Shown piece by piece: positions 35,212 to 44,326 of a stretch of 64,000 bases of DNA. The translations under genes and the position numbers were made by a program. Numbering within the stretch: position 1 is the first letter of the stretch; each line of letters starts with the position of its first letter. The DNA lies in contig NZ_BPKW01000009.1 in assembly GCF_019656015.1 (NCBI RefSeq), positions 1 through 64,000 of the forward strand. The letters run 5' to 3'. Under the pieces are notes generated by a model. The model was not told the DNA's origin. It was given only the letters and a program-made list of their open reading frames with translations, and did not search any database. Source of the stretch: Leuconostoc inhae. Its GTDB lineage: Bacteria; Bacillota; Bacilli; Lactobacillales; Lactobacillaceae.

Positions 35212-37875
35212 ATGGCAGAACAGCCATTATATAATCAAGAGGTCACGAAAGTACTGTCTGATTTACGAACAGATGAAAAAAGGGGTTTGACACAGGCCGA
35301 GGCCACCAAACGCTTTCTTGCTGATGGTCCTAATCAACTGAAAGAAGCCGTTTCAACCACACTTTTCCAAAAATTCATTAATCAATTTAAAGATTTTATG
35401 ATTGCAATTTTATTAGTAGCAGCTGTTGTAGCGGCATTTACTGGTGAATTAGTGGATGCCATCTTTATTTTAGCGATTGTGATTATCAATGCTGTTTTTG
35501 GTGTCTTTCAAGAAGCAAAGGCAGAAGATGCGATTAATGCCTTAAAAGAAATGTCCACGCCTAATGCTAATGTGATTCGTGATGGCAAAGAAATGTCTGT
35601 CAAATCAACAGAATTAGTAACAGGGGATGTGGTCCGTTTAGAAGCTGGTGACATTGTACCTGCTGATATTCGTATTATCGAATCTGCCTCATTACAAATA
35701 GAAGAAGCGTCATTAACAGGCGAATCTGTCCCAGTTGACAAAGTGGCGACGACTTTATCAGATACTGATTTGCCATTGGGAGATCGTACAAATCTTGGCT
35801 TTATGAATACAAATGTCACTTATGGCCGTGGTATTGGAGTTGTTGTTGGCGTAGGTATGGCAACGGAAATGGGTCATATTGCAGGCATGTTGGAATCTGC
35901 AGATGAAACTAAGACACCATTACAAGAAAACCTGATTAAATTAGGTCGTATATTGACTTACTTGATTTTGGTCATTGCTGCCATTACCTTCGTTGTTGGC
36001 TTAGCACGTGGTCGAGAGACAATTATTGATATGCTGTTGACATCGATTTCATTAGCTGTGGCAGCTATTCCTGAAGGATTACCTGCTATTGTGACAATTA
36101 CATTAGCACTTGGCACAACTCGTATGGCAGCACGTAATGCTTTGATACGTAAACTACCTGCTGTTGAAACATTAGGTTCCACTGATATTATTGGTTCTGA
36201 CAAAACAGGGACATTAACCCAGAACAAAATGACAGTTGAAAAGATTGTTGTTAATGCCGAGATATCCGATGCGGCTACAACTGAACCTCTAACAGGTACA
36301 TTTGGCCGTTTGGCAGATATTTTAGCTTTAAATAATGATACGAAACGTACGGAAAATGGTTATATTGGTGATCCTACAGAAACAGCTTTAATCGCCTTCA
36401 ATGAAAACCATCGTCGTGACATTGATACATTATTTAGTGAAATGCCACGTTTGGCAGAGATACCGTTTGATTCAGAGCGTAAGTTAATGTCCACAGTTCA
36501 CCCGGCGCCAAATGGTTATATTATAACTGTTAAAGGTGCACCAGATGAACTATTGAAGCGGGCCACAAAGATTGAAATGGCTGGCAATATTGTGCCCCTT
36601 TCAGATGATATTCGCGCTAAATTATTATCAATTAATTCAGAATTAGCAACCCAAGCTTTACGAGTATTAGGATTTGCTTACAAATTGTCTGATGCATTAC
36701 CAGAAGAGATGACATCAGAAACAGTCGAAAATGACTTAGTCTTTACTGGATTTACTGGTTTGATTGATCCAGAACGTCCAGAAGTTGCACAAGCTGTGGC
36801 TGAGGCTAAAAAAGCAGGCATTCGCTCAATGATGATCACAGGTGATCATCGTGATACGGCTGCCGCCATTGCGATTCGTCTTGGTATATTGGATGAAAAA
36901 GATAAAGAAACGGCTGTCATTTCCGGTTCTGACTTAGACAATATGACAGAAGACGAGTTCGCGGCAAATGTTCATAAGTATAGTGTCTATGCACGTGTTG
37001 CACCAGAGCATAAGGTTAAAATTGTCAGTGCTTGGCAAAAGAAGGGCAAAGTTGTAGCCATGACTGGTGATGGTGTCAATGATGCACCCGCACTGAAAAC
37101 AGCAGACATTGGTATTGCCATGGGTATCACAGGTACAGAAGTATCAAAGGGTGCTTCAGACATGGTTTTGGCTGATGATAACTTTGCAACAATTGTCCAT
37201 GCTGTTGAAGAAGGACGAAAAGTTTTTGCTAACATACAAAAGGCACTACAGTATCTGTTAGCATCAAATTTGGCTGAAGTCATTTCAATCTTTGTGATGA
37301 CGCTGTTGGGTTGGAATATTTTAGCACCAATCATGATATTATGGATTAATTTAGTTACAGACACCTTGCCTGCTATTGCTTTAGGCGTTGAGCCGGCACA
37401 AAAAGATGTGATGACACAAAAACCACGAGGACGCAGCGCAAGCTTCCTGTCAGGTGGTGTTGGGGCAGCAATTGTCTGGCAAGGTATCCTACAAGCAGTG
37501 ATTGTATTATCAGTTTACGGTTTTGCATTAGCCTACCCAGTGCATCTAGCTGACGCAGAAGCACATCGCGATGCATTGACAATGTCATTTATGACATTAG
37601 GTTTAATGCAGATGTTTAATGCTATTAACGTCAAATCAGTTTATGGTTCAATGCTTGGAAAACAGGCATTCCAAAACAAACTATTTAATTGGGCATTACT
37701 TGGGTCACTGGTTGTTATGGCGGCAGTCGTGGTTATTCCAGCACTAAATCCAGTATTCCATGTTTCTCATTTAGATAGTTATCAATGGGCAATCGTGCTA
37801 TTTGCGGGAATAAGTATTATAATTATTGTCGAGATAGTAAAACTCATACAACGAAAAATTTTTAATAAGGGATAA
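35212..37875 (+). CDS. Cation-transporting P-type ATPase (Ca2+/Mn2+, PMR1/PacL-like)
   Basis: This 887-residue P2A-type ATPase expels divalent cations. It has the phosphorylation motif SDKTGTLT, actuator TGES, hinge MTGDGVNDAPALK, and membrane helix motifs AIPEGLPA (M4) and LWINLVTDTLPA (M6). It ends without a regulatory domain. The N-terminal cation ATPase domain (VTKVLSDLRTDEKRGLT) is normal. The Mn2+ riboswitch upstream points to manganese export, as for YoaB of Lactococcus, although the sequence class also carries calcium. AGGAGG precedes the ATG. Confidence 0.92.
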   Translation: MAEQPLYNQEVTKVLSDLRTDEKRGLTQAEATKRFLADGPNQLKEAVSTTLFQKFINQFKDFMIAILLVAAVVAAFTGELVDAIFILAIVIINAVFGVFQEAKAEDAINALKEMSTPNANVIRDGKEMSVKSTELVTGDVVRLEAGDIVPADIRIIESASLQIEEASLTGESVPVDKVATTLSDTDLPLGDRTNLGFMNTNVTYGRGIGVVVGVGMATEMGHIAGMLESADETKTPLQENLIKLGRILTYLILVIAAITFVVGLARGRETIIDMLLTSISLAVAAIPEGLPAIVTITLALGTTRMAARNALIRKLPAVETLGSTDIIGSDKTGTLTQNKMTVEKIVVNAEISDAATTEPLTGTFGRLADILALNNDTKRTENGYIGDPTETALIAFNENHRRDIDTLFSEMPRLAEIPFDSERKLMSTVHPAPNGYIITVKGAPDELLKRATKIEMAGNIVPLSDDIRAKLLSINSELATQALRVLGFAYKLSDALPEEMTSETVENDLVFTGFTGLIDPERPEVAQAVAEAKKAGIRSMMITGDHRDTAAAIAIRLGILDEKDKETAVISGSDLDNMTEDEFAANVHKYSVYARVAPEHKVKIVSAWQKKGKVVAMTGDGVNDAPALKTADIGIAMGITGTEVSKGASDMVLADDNFATIVHAVEEGRKVFANIQKALQYLLASNLAEVISIFVMTLLGWNILAPIMILWINLVTDTLPAIALGVEPAQKDVMTQKPRGRSASFLSGGVGAAIVWQGILQAVIVLSVYGFALAYPVHLADAEAHRDALTMSFMTLGLMQMFNAINVKSVYGSMLGKQAFQNKLFNWALLGSLVVMAAVVVIPALNPVFHVSHLDSYQWAIVLFAGISIIIIVEIVKLIQRKIFNKG

Positions 37876-37883
37876 TTAGGACA

Positions 37884-38327
37884 TTGGCAAAATTCAATCC
37901 AAAACAAGCACAAATATACATTCAGACGTTACAAAACGTGCTAACGAATACTGAAGAAACGGCAACGCATGTGACACCATTCTTTACAAAGTTAGACGAT
38001 GCGAAACAAGCTGATAGAATTGCAGAAATACCAACGGCAGAGTTCGCTGAAATTAAGGCGGAGTTTGAAGATACGGTAGAAAATTATAAACATAATGCAA
38101 CACAGCTTACTACTGCATCAGCACCTATTCGTTTACTTGGCGTGCACAAATCATTAACATCAGCCTACGTGAAATATGCTGAGGCCACACAATTAATGGC
38201 TGATGCTGTGATCGTTGCTGATCAAACAATTGATGCACAAAAATACGAAAAATCAGAACAAGATCAATCAGTATATCTTGAAAAAATTCATACAGCAGTC
38301 GCTAAAATTATGAACTCAGGTATGTAA
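37884..38327 (+). CDS. Hypothetical helical protein downstream of the P-type ATPase
   Basis: The 147-residue soluble protein starts at TTG 37884, after TTAGG. It is predicted all-helical with long acidic helices (e.g. FAEIKAEFEDTVENYKHNA). It follows the ATPase by eight bases, so it is very likely in the Mn-controlled operon. No signal peptide, membrane segment or cysteine is present. I do not recognise the family; a small accessory of metal export is a guess. Confidence 0.7.
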   Translation: MAKFNPKQAQIYIQTLQNVLTNTEETATHVTPFFTKLDDAKQADRIAEIPTAEFAEIKAEFEDTVENYKHNATQLTTASAPIRLLGVHKSLTSAYVKYAEATQLMADAVIVADQTIDAQKYEKSEQDQSVYLEKIHTAVAKIMNSGM

Positions 38328-38375
38328 ATTTGAGTGCATTTTGAAAATGAGTTATGTTGTATTAAGAATAACGAT

Positions 38376-38413
38376 AAAAACGTCAACAGACTTTAAGTTT
38401 GTTGACGTTTTTT
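38376..38413. terminator. Bidirectional terminator
   Basis: AAAAACGTCAACA pairs with TGTTGACGTTTTT over 13 bp. It ends the ATPase operon and the convergent perR-like gene. Confidence 0.85.
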
Positions 38414-38425
38414 ATGTGATTGCTA

Positions 38426-38833
38426 TTATTTTGCTTGATCGGGATCAACACCGTAAATTTCAATATGAAATCCAGTAATGTTTAATCCACTGACTTGACG
38501 GGCAGCTTCAAAAAGTGGCGCGACATCGAAATTATCTGCGTCGATAATTTCGTTTGTGTTGCTGTTGATAATATGATAATGTGGCTCACCATAGTAATCA
38601 TAATGTCGTTTATCATCTTTAAGTGTATCAATCACAATAATAATGCCAACATCGACTAATTTATCAAGTGTGTTATATATGGTTGCTAGACTAATGTCAC
38701 TAAGATCATCATGAATCATCTCTGCTGTTGGATGTGTTTCATGTGTCATTAGGTATTCTAAAATTGACAATCGTTGAAAAGTTGATTTTAAACCGTGAGC
38801 CTGTAGTATGTCACGTAGCGTTTTGTCTGCCAT
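38426..38833 (-). CDS. perR: PerR-like Fur-family regulator lacking all cysteines
   Basis: This 135-residue Fur-family protein follows Bacillus PerR closely. The regulatory metal ligands correspond to His34, Asp79, His85, His87 and Asp98 (in RHYDYYGEPHYHIIN and EIIDAD). The winged helix is residues 10-65. The four cysteines that bind structural zinc in PerR are absent: CxxC is replaced by NSNT, and the final CxxC after EIYGV by DPDQ. The protein contains no cysteine at all. AGGAGG precedes the ATG. It is divergent from two VIT transporters and a PerR-box lies in its own promoter, so it probably autoregulates. Confidence 0.85.
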   Translation of the reverse strand: MADKTLRDILQAHGLKSTFQRLSILEYLMTHETHPTAEMIHDDLSDISLATIYNTLDKLVDVGIIIVIDTLKDDKRHYDYYGEPHYHIINSNTNEIIDADNFDVAPLFEAARQVSGLNITGFHIEIYGVDPDQAK

Positions 38834-38873
38834 AATATAACCTCCTATATTATAAAATATTATACCACGTAAT

Positions 38874-38941
38874 ATAGAATGTTTCTAATTAACTTGATTT
38901 TTTCTCTAAAATTTGGTATAACTAAATTAGAATAATTCTAA
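38874..38941. promoter_or_regulatory. Divergent PerR-controlled promoter region with two PerR boxes
   Basis: TTAGAATAATTCTAA (38927-38941) is a perfect 7-1-7 palindrome that fits the PerR box. ATAGAATGTTTCTAA (38874-38888) fits at 13 of 15 positions to the same form. The VIT promoter has TTGATT (38894-38899) and TATAAC (38917-38922) at 17 bp, with the perfect box covering its start site. The other box lies towards the perR-like gene. Confidence 0.8.
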
Positions 38942-38950
38942 AAGAGGGAA

Positions 38951-39628
38951 ATGATGGATAAACAAAGTTTAATGCAACGTAACAATTTAATTAGAGCTGC
39001 AGTTATGGGTGCAAACGATGGTATTTTATCAGTGTCTGGTATTGTTTTAGGTGTAGCTGGGGCTACAAGCCATACTGATACGATTTTACTAGCAGGATTT
39101 GCGGGGATGCTAGCAGGCACGGTATCGATGGCAATGGGTGAGTATGTGTCAGTCAGCTCACAGCATGATGCACAAGAGAAGGTAAGACGGGTTCAAACTG
39201 ACGCGCTTGCAACAGATTATAATGGCGAATTTTCTTATGTAACCAAAAAATATGTGGCTGATGGTATTTCACCACATTTAGCGCAACAGGCTACTGAAGA
39301 AATGATGACAAAAGATGCTTTAACAACCACGGTACGTGAACGTTATGGATTTTCACTAGATCATGAATTAAGTGCAGGTGGTGCAGCGTTAGCGTCGTTA
39401 ATTAGCTTTCCAATTGGTTCTATTTTGCCAATGGTAGCCATTTCATTAACACCAAAGAATATGCGTGAAGTAGCAACTTTTATTGCAGTCATTATTGCAT
39501 TAGCCATAACAGGATATGCAGCAGCATCTCTAAATGGTGCGAATAAAAAACGTGTGGCATTAAGAAACGTTGTCGCTGGTGTATTTACAATGATTGTTAC
39601 TTATGCAATTGGGTCATTATTTAGATGA
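38951..39628 (+). CDS. VIT/CCC1-family metal transporter 1
   Basis: This 225-residue membrane protein belongs to the VIT1/CCC1 family, which exports or stores Fe2+/Mn2+. The signature RAAVMGANDGILSVSG is at the first membrane segment, and MAMGEYVSVSSQ follows segment two. A cytoplasmic helical region and three further segments complete it. GAGGG precedes ATG 38951 (38954 is the alternative). The PerR box over the promoter predicts induction by peroxide, to keep free iron or manganese in balance. Confidence 0.88.
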   Translation: MMDKQSLMQRNNLIRAAVMGANDGILSVSGIVLGVAGATSHTDTILLAGFAGMLAGTVSMAMGEYVSVSSQHDAQEKVRRVQTDALATDYNGEFSYVTKKYVADGISPHLAQQATEEMMTKDALTTTVRERYGFSLDHELSAGGAALASLISFPIGSILPMVAISLTPKNMREVATFIAVIIALAITGYAAASLNGANKKRVALRNVVAGVFTMIVTYAIGSLFR

Positions 39629-39676
39629 GAGGAGGGTGCTTATAGTTAATTGAAAAATTATAAGCACAGTTAAAAC
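39629..39676 (+). promoter_or_regulatory. Ribosome site separated from its start codon by a hairpin
   Basis: GAGGAGG (39629-39635) is 41 bases ahead of the second VIT gene. A 12-bp hairpin (GTGCTTATAGTT at 39636 with its partner ending at 39667) fills the gap. When folded, nine bases remain between hairpin and ATG 39677. No other Shine-Dalgarno is near this ATG. Confidence 0.5.
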
Positions 39677-40381
39677 ATGGATATAAAGCTTAAAAAAGAA
39701 CATGTCAAAAAAGAACAAGCGACAATGGATGAACGGTTGAATGCTATTCGTGCAGGCGTTTTAGGTTCAAATGATGGCATTTTAACGGTTGTTGGTGTTC
39801 TATTTTCAGTTGCGGCTGCAACGACAAATAATTTTGCTATTTTCATTGCAGGTTTAGCTGATTTAATGGCCTGTGCCTTATCAATGGCTTCTGGTGAATA
39901 TGCTTCGGTGAGTTCACAGTCAGACAGCGAAAAGGTTGTCGTTGAACAAGAGCGTGAACTATTAAAAACAGATTTTGCTGGACAACATCAGTCAGTTGAA
40001 AATTTTTATGTTGACCGTGGGGTAACACGTACAACGGCGCAATCCATTGCAGATGAATTATTGAGTAAAAAGCCACTGGAAACAATGTTGAGTACTAAAT
40101 ACGACATTACTTTAGGTCATTATATGAATCCTTGGTCTGCAGCTTGGGCATCATTATTTAGTGCAGCAATTGGTGGTGTGTTTCCATTAGCAGCATTGAT
40201 TTTGTCACCTGTACGGTATCAATTTATTGCAACAATAGCAGCTACGGTAGTTGCTGTTGGTTTAACCGGTTTGTTGAGTGCCAAATTGTCTAATGGTTTG
40301 GTTAAGCGTGCAATGATTCGTAATATTATTATTGGTTTGCTTACGATTGCAATACATTATGGCATTGGAAAACTATTCTAA
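39677..40381 (+). CDS. VIT/CCC1-family metal transporter 2
   Basis: The 234-residue paralogue of the gene before it has the signature RAGVLGSNDGILTVVG and MASGEYASVSSQ, and the same five-segment layout. An extra charged N-terminal stretch (KLKKEHVKKEQATMDE) precedes the first segment; a second in-frame ATG at 39725 could be used instead. It is cotranscribed with VIT gene 1 and thus likely under PerR. Confidence 0.86.
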   Translation: MDIKLKKEHVKKEQATMDERLNAIRAGVLGSNDGILTVVGVLFSVAAATTNNFAIFIAGLADLMACALSMASGEYASVSSQSDSEKVVVEQERELLKTDFAGQHQSVENFYVDRGVTRTTAQSIADELLSKKPLETMLSTKYDITLGHYMNPWSAAWASLFSAAIGGVFPLAALILSPVRYQFIATIAATVVAVGLTGLLSAKLSNGLVKRAMIRNIIIGLLTIAIHYGIGKLF

Positions 40382-40428
40382 AATAATTTTGTAATACGCG
40401 CATCGTAAAAATTTGGCATAATAGAGTT

Positions 40429-41283
40429 ATGTTAAATCAATTGAAACAAGTTTGGCAAAAATTGGATAAAAAGTTAAAATTATCAACTTTAGGAACGTTG
40501 TTTTTACGTGCGCAAGTTGGTTATGTTGGCCCAACTTTTGCCTATTTTGCGTTATTAACTGTTTTTCCTATGCTGATAGCCACTGCAATCATTATCTCAA
40601 TGACGAATGTCAGTCAAACAAATATCATATCATTGATACAAAATATGTTACCAAGAGATATTGAAAAAATTGTCTTACCAATTTTACAGTCAGTGCTATC
40701 TTCTAAGAGCACCTCGTTACTCTCTTTTTCTGTACTATTTACTTTGTGGACAGTGTCAAGAGTGATTGCAGTTTTTCGAATATCATTTAATCGTATTGCT
40801 GATGTCGAAGATCGTATTAGTAATTTGTTGTCTCGATTCTGGTCGTTTGTTTGGTTGTTAATTACTATTGCTGCCTTTGGTGTGTTAATGATTGGTAGTA
40901 ATATATTGACAATTGTCTTACAACAAATACCGAATAACCAATGGACGTCTTTTTTACAGCATCAAACAAGATGGCTGATTTGGCTTGGTATGTGGTTAGC
41001 GTTGATCATGATGAATTATTTATTACCAACAAAAGAAGGACGTGCGCCACTGAGATTTGTTGCTATTGGCAGTTTTATAGAAGTTGTTGCGCTAAACGTT
41101 TTGAATATTGGTTTTACATGGTACACTAATTTGGCTGTCAAACAGTATGATTTCTATCAATCAATGAGTGCTATTATTGTGCTACTCATTTGGTTAAATT
41201 TAATTGCAACCATCTTAGTGATTGGTTATGTTTTAATTCAATGGTTGACCGTGCTAAAGCAAGTCAGTGTCAGCAAGATTTAG
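40429..41283 (+). CDS. YihY/BrkB-family membrane protein
   Basis: The 284-residue protein has six membrane segments and the YihY pattern: AYFALLTVFPMLIATAIII at the N-terminus, VLFTLWTVSRVIAVFRISFNR in the middle and IVLLIWLNLIATILVIGYVL near the end. Proteins of this family were once wrongly called ribonuclease BN; their role is unknown. The gene follows the VIT genes by 47 bases but has its own TATAAT-like region, so it may be a separate unit shared with the DUF1054 gene. Confidence 0.86.
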   Translation: MLNQLKQVWQKLDKKLKLSTLGTLFLRAQVGYVGPTFAYFALLTVFPMLIATAIIISMTNVSQTNIISLIQNMLPRDIEKIVLPILQSVLSSKSTSLLSFSVLFTLWTVSRVIAVFRISFNRIADVEDRISNLLSRFWSFVWLLITIAAFGVLMIGSNILTIVLQQIPNNQWTSFLQHQTRWLIWLGMWLALIMMNYLLPTKEGRAPLRFVAIGSFIEVVALNVLNIGFTWYTNLAVKQYDFYQSMSAIIVLLIWLNLIATILVIGYVLIQWLTVLKQVSVSKI

Positions 41284-41303
41284 AAAGTTTTAAGGTATAA
41301 ATA

Positions 41304-41903
41304 ATGTTTAAAGATAGTGATTTTGAGATATTTGATGTGGCATCGTTAACTGATAGAATGACACTTATTAGGACTATTATTGATCCAAAATTTGAACAGT
41401 CAGCTGAAATAATTTTACCAATATTAAATACAAATGGGCAACAATGGTATGCACATATTGCCAAACATTTGCGTCGCACAACGAATGCACCGGACAACAC
41501 ATGGGTAGCTTTTGCACCAAATAAACGTGGGTATAAAATGATGCCACACCTTGAACTTGGTATTTGGGCGGATCATGTCTATCTTTATCTTGCAGTAGAG
41601 GAGAACATGAAGCCAAAGGAGACAGCAACGATTGTTTCTAAAATGATGTCTACTAGAGAAATGATTGCAAAATTAGCTAATAATTTTGTGTTAAGTACAG
41701 ACCATATGGTCAATCATTCAACTGCATTGACTTTGACAACGTATGATGCCGCTGTGCAGCGTTTTGCTAATATAAAGCATAGTGAGGTATTAGTCGGTAT
41801 TAAGTTGTTACGCGGCGACAAACAGTTTAAAGACGACACAGACTTATCTCAAATAACAGAGGCCATATCATTATTGTTACCGCTGTATAATAAGCTAAAA
41901 TAA
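41304..41903 (+). CDS. DUF1054 (UPF0637) family protein
   Basis: The 199-residue cytoplasmic protein begins FKDSDFEIFDVASLTDRM, typical for UPF0637/DUF1054 (Bacillus YktB). Later HLELGIWADHVYLYLAVEEN and LSTDHMVNHS fit the family. Function is unknown. It follows yihY by 20 bases and ends at a strong hairpin terminator. Confidence 0.88.
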   Translation: MFKDSDFEIFDVASLTDRMTLIRTIIDPKFEQSAEIILPILNTNGQQWYAHIAKHLRRTTNAPDNTWVAFAPNKRGYKMMPHLELGIWADHVYLYLAVEENMKPKETATIVSKMMSTREMIAKLANNFVLSTDHMVNHSTALTLTTYDAAVQRFANIKHSEVLVGIKLLRGDKQFKDDTDLSQITEAISLLLPLYNKLK

Positions 41904-41934
41904 AAGTTCGCTACATTGTGTAGCGAACTTTTTT
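41902..41934. terminator. Bidirectional terminator
   Basis: AAAAGTTCGCTACA and TGTAGCGAACTTTT form a perfect 14-bp stem with loop TTG between two convergent genes. Confidence 0.9.
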
Positions 41935-42757
41935 AATGATAGATTAATAGCATTGACAATGCCATTAAAAGCACATAACCCATATGCTGCCAATTGCCAA
42001 TTTTTGCTTTGACAAATTGTAAAATGAAAGCAATTAAGCTGAAAATAATAATAAATACTGTGCTGATGCCAACGTTATGGCTCAGTATTGCAACCCAGAA
42101 CAGGCCTAATGTTAAAATACTTAATTTACGACCATCGGGGTTTGGCATTAAAATCGGGGTGAAGTAGAAGCCAAATCCAAACAACATTGGCAAAAGTTGC
42201 CATATAAAACGGTGAGTTAAAAAATTATTTGTGATATAGAAAATGCTAATCGGAATCGCAAAAGTTGCTAAAATACTTAACAATAGTAATCCTAGAAAAT
42301 TTTGTAGACCTAACCAAGTTTGTTGTATGGCAATAAAGAAAATACTAAGCAAGAGGAGTAAGGTAAATATTTCATGCCGTGTTTGAATCAGCGAGCTAAA
42401 TGTAAACAGGATACTCAATACTAAGAATAAATAGCTTGAAATACTACGAAAATTTTGGGTCATCATCAGTGCCATCGCAATCGCAATTGTAACGGTATAA
42501 CCAAATAACGGGATCAGTTGCCAAGTAATGCCAGCACCTGATAATGCTTTTGTATGTAGTAACGGTTGACGCCACCAAATAATATTTAAACTGATAACAA
42601 TAACGGCTAATGGTATCCAGCGGCGCCAATCAAAAAAACCAGCTGGGGTGAAATTTTCGTAGTGCCGTTTTTCTTGCGGGTTAGTTGTGATACGTCGGGG
42701 AATTGGTCGACCATCAGGTAGAAGATGTGATTGTTGTTGGTTAGTATGACTGTCCAT
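41933..42757 (-). CDS. Hypothetical polytopic membrane protein
   Basis: The 274-residue protein has a hydrophilic N-terminal tail of about 45 residues (with LLPDGRPIPRRI) and then eight or so membrane segments to the end. It has no motif I recognise. It stands alone, divergent from the metK leader and convergent with the DUF1054 gene. A structural or transport role cannot be told from sequence. Confidence 0.7.
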   Translation of the reverse strand: MDSHTNQQQSHLLPDGRPIPRRITTNPQEKRHYENFTPAGFFDWRRWIPLAVIVISLNIIWWRQPLLHTKALSGAGITWQLIPLFGYTVTIAIAMALMMTQNFRSISSYLFLVLSILFTFSSLIQTRHEIFTLLLLLSIFFIAIQQTWLGLQNFLGLLLLSILATFAIPISIFYITNNFLTHRFIWQLLPMLFGFGFYFTPILMPNPDGRKLSILTLGLFWVAILSHNVGISTVFIIIFSLIAFILQFVKAKIGNWQHMGYVLLMALSMLLIYH

Positions 42758-42892
42758 AATTAATATTGTACCCTAAATTTACGTTATTGCGTACTGTTTT
42801 TATTAAGATAAGATCATTGATTATAGCTTTTAAACTGTTTGTTTTGTAGGAGATGCTGGTTGACTAAAAAAATAATGAGTCCATAATTTGAT

Positions 42893-42921
42893 TTGCATTT
42901 TGTCTATACGTCTGCTATTCT
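42893..42921 (+). promoter_or_regulatory. metK promoter
   Basis: TTGCAT (42893-42898) and TATTCT (42916-42921) are 17 bp apart, with an extended -10 TG two bases upstream. It would start just before the S-box leader. Confidence 0.65.
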
Positions 42922-42941
42922 AGAGATACAATTTAAAACAG

Positions 42942-43038
42942 CTATCAAGAGTAGGCGAGTGATACAGCACGATAACCCTACACCAACCGGTCAAATATGA
43001 AACCATATTTCAGCACGGTGGTCCATCTGTACAGATAG
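42942..43038 (+). ncRNA. S-box-type (SAM-I/IV-like) riboswitch
   Basis: P1 is CTATC/GATAG. Inside it are AAGAGTAGGCGAG, GATACAGCACGATAACC, ACCAACCGG and CGGTGGTCCA, which match in order the S-box blocks AAGAG-GGCGAGGGA, GAUGAAACC, GCAACC and GGUGCUAAUUCCA with several changes. A terminator and metK follow. It should shut metK off when SAM is high. It may be a SAM-I/IV variant, not the SMK box usual for metK in other Lactobacillales. Confidence 0.75.
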
Positions 43039-43048
43039 TCGTCACGTT

Positions 43049-43083
43049 AGCGCGTACCGACTAATCGTTGGTGCGCGCTTTTT
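43049..43083 (+). terminator. S-box terminator ahead of metK
   Basis: AGCGCGTACC pairs with GGTGCGCGCT and is followed by five T, between the riboswitch and metK. Confidence 0.85.
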
Positions 43084-43136
43084 CATTTGCGACCAGTAGC
43101 TTTTTATTTTGAAATTTTAAGGAGGTCATGTTTCAC

Positions 43137-44294
43137 ATGACAAAGTATTTCACATCAGAATCAGTTTCCGCAGGACATCCTGACAAAATAGCCGATCAAA
43201 TAGCCGATGCTATTTTGGATGCAGTGCTTGAGCAAGACCCACATGCACGCTCAGCCGTCGAAGTAACAACGTCAACTGGTGATGTATCTATTTTTGGTGA
43301 ATTATCAACATCAGCATATGTTAACGTACGACAAATTGCAACGGATACAATTCGCGAGATTGGTTATAATAAAGCTGAACTCGGTTTCACAGCTAATTCT
43401 GTTAACGTTTCAAATAAAATTGTTGAACAATCAGACGACATTTCGCAAGCAGTTGACAACGCTGATGATGATCCTGAACAATTGGGTGCTGGTGATCAAG
43501 GTATGGTTTTTGGTTATGCAACAAATGAAACTGATAGCTATATTCCATTAACATTAGCTTTGTCACACCGTTTGATGCGAAAAATTCGCGATGTACGTGA
43601 GGCAGGCACAGTGTCTTATCTACGTCCGGATGCTAAAGCTGAAGTGAGTGTTGAATTGGATGATAATGATAAGGTTATACGTATTGCTGCAGTTGTTTTG
43701 TCAACACAACATGATGAAGAGGTAACGCTTGATCAATTACGAGCAGATGTTCGTCGATTGGTTATTGATGCCGTTTTGCCACAAGATTTAGTTGATGACA
43801 ATACAATCTATTATATTAATCCTTCTGGGCGTTTTGTACTTGGCGGACCACAGGCTGATTCTGGTTTAACTGGCAGAAAAATAATTGTTGACACATATGG
43901 TGGTGCTGCGCATCATGGTGGTGGCGCATTTTCAGGTAAAGATGCAACCAAGGTTGACCGTTCAGCTGCATATTTTGCACGATATGTCGCTAAAAATCTA
44001 GTTGCAGCTGGTGTGGCTGATAAATTAGAATTACAAGTTGCGTACGCTATTGGTGTCGCACAACCAGTGTCATTAAATATCGACACTTTTGGTACGTCAA
44101 AAATTTCTGAATCAAAAATTCGCGATATTACATCACAATTATTTGATTTCCGACCATTAGCAATTATCAACCATTTAAACTTACGTCGACCAATATATAA
44201 GCAAACAGCTGCGTTTGGTCATTTTGGTCGAACAGATATCGATTTGCCTTGGGAAGCATTAGACAAAATTGATGAAATTAAGGCGCTATTGTAA
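43137..44294 (+). CDS. metK: S-adenosylmethionine synthetase
   Basis: MetK makes SAM from methionine and ATP, the main methyl donor. The 385 residues contain [13 protein letters not shown], the [12 protein letters not shown] motif and [18 protein letters not shown] start at ATG 43137, 11 bases after AGGAGG; the ATG at 43128 is too close. It is a single gene behind the S-box. Together with the methionine importer at 27-32 kb it shows two separate RNA controls on methionine: T-box for uptake, S-box for SAM. Confidence 0.96.
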   Translation: MTKYFTSESVSAGHPDKIADQIADAILDAVLEQDPHARSAVEVTTSTGDVSIFGELSTSAYVNVRQIATDTIREIGYNKAELGFTANSVNVSNKIVEQSDDISQAVDNADDDPEQLGAGDQGMVFGYATNETDSYIPLTLALSHRLMRKIRDVREAGTVSYLRPDAKAEVSVELDDNDKVIRIAAVVLSTQHDEEVTLDQLRADVRRLVIDAVLPQDLVDDNTIYYINPSGRFVLGGPQADSGLTGRKIIVDTYGGAAHHGGGAFSGKDATKVDRSAAYFARYVAKNLVAAGVADKLELQVAYAIGVAQPVSLNIDTFGTSKISESKIRDITSQLFDFRPLAIINHLNLRRPIYKQTAAFGHFGRTDIDLPWEALDKIDEIKALL

Positions 44295-44326
44295 TTTTTA
44301 AAATAGCGTGTATGTTAAAATAAGAT

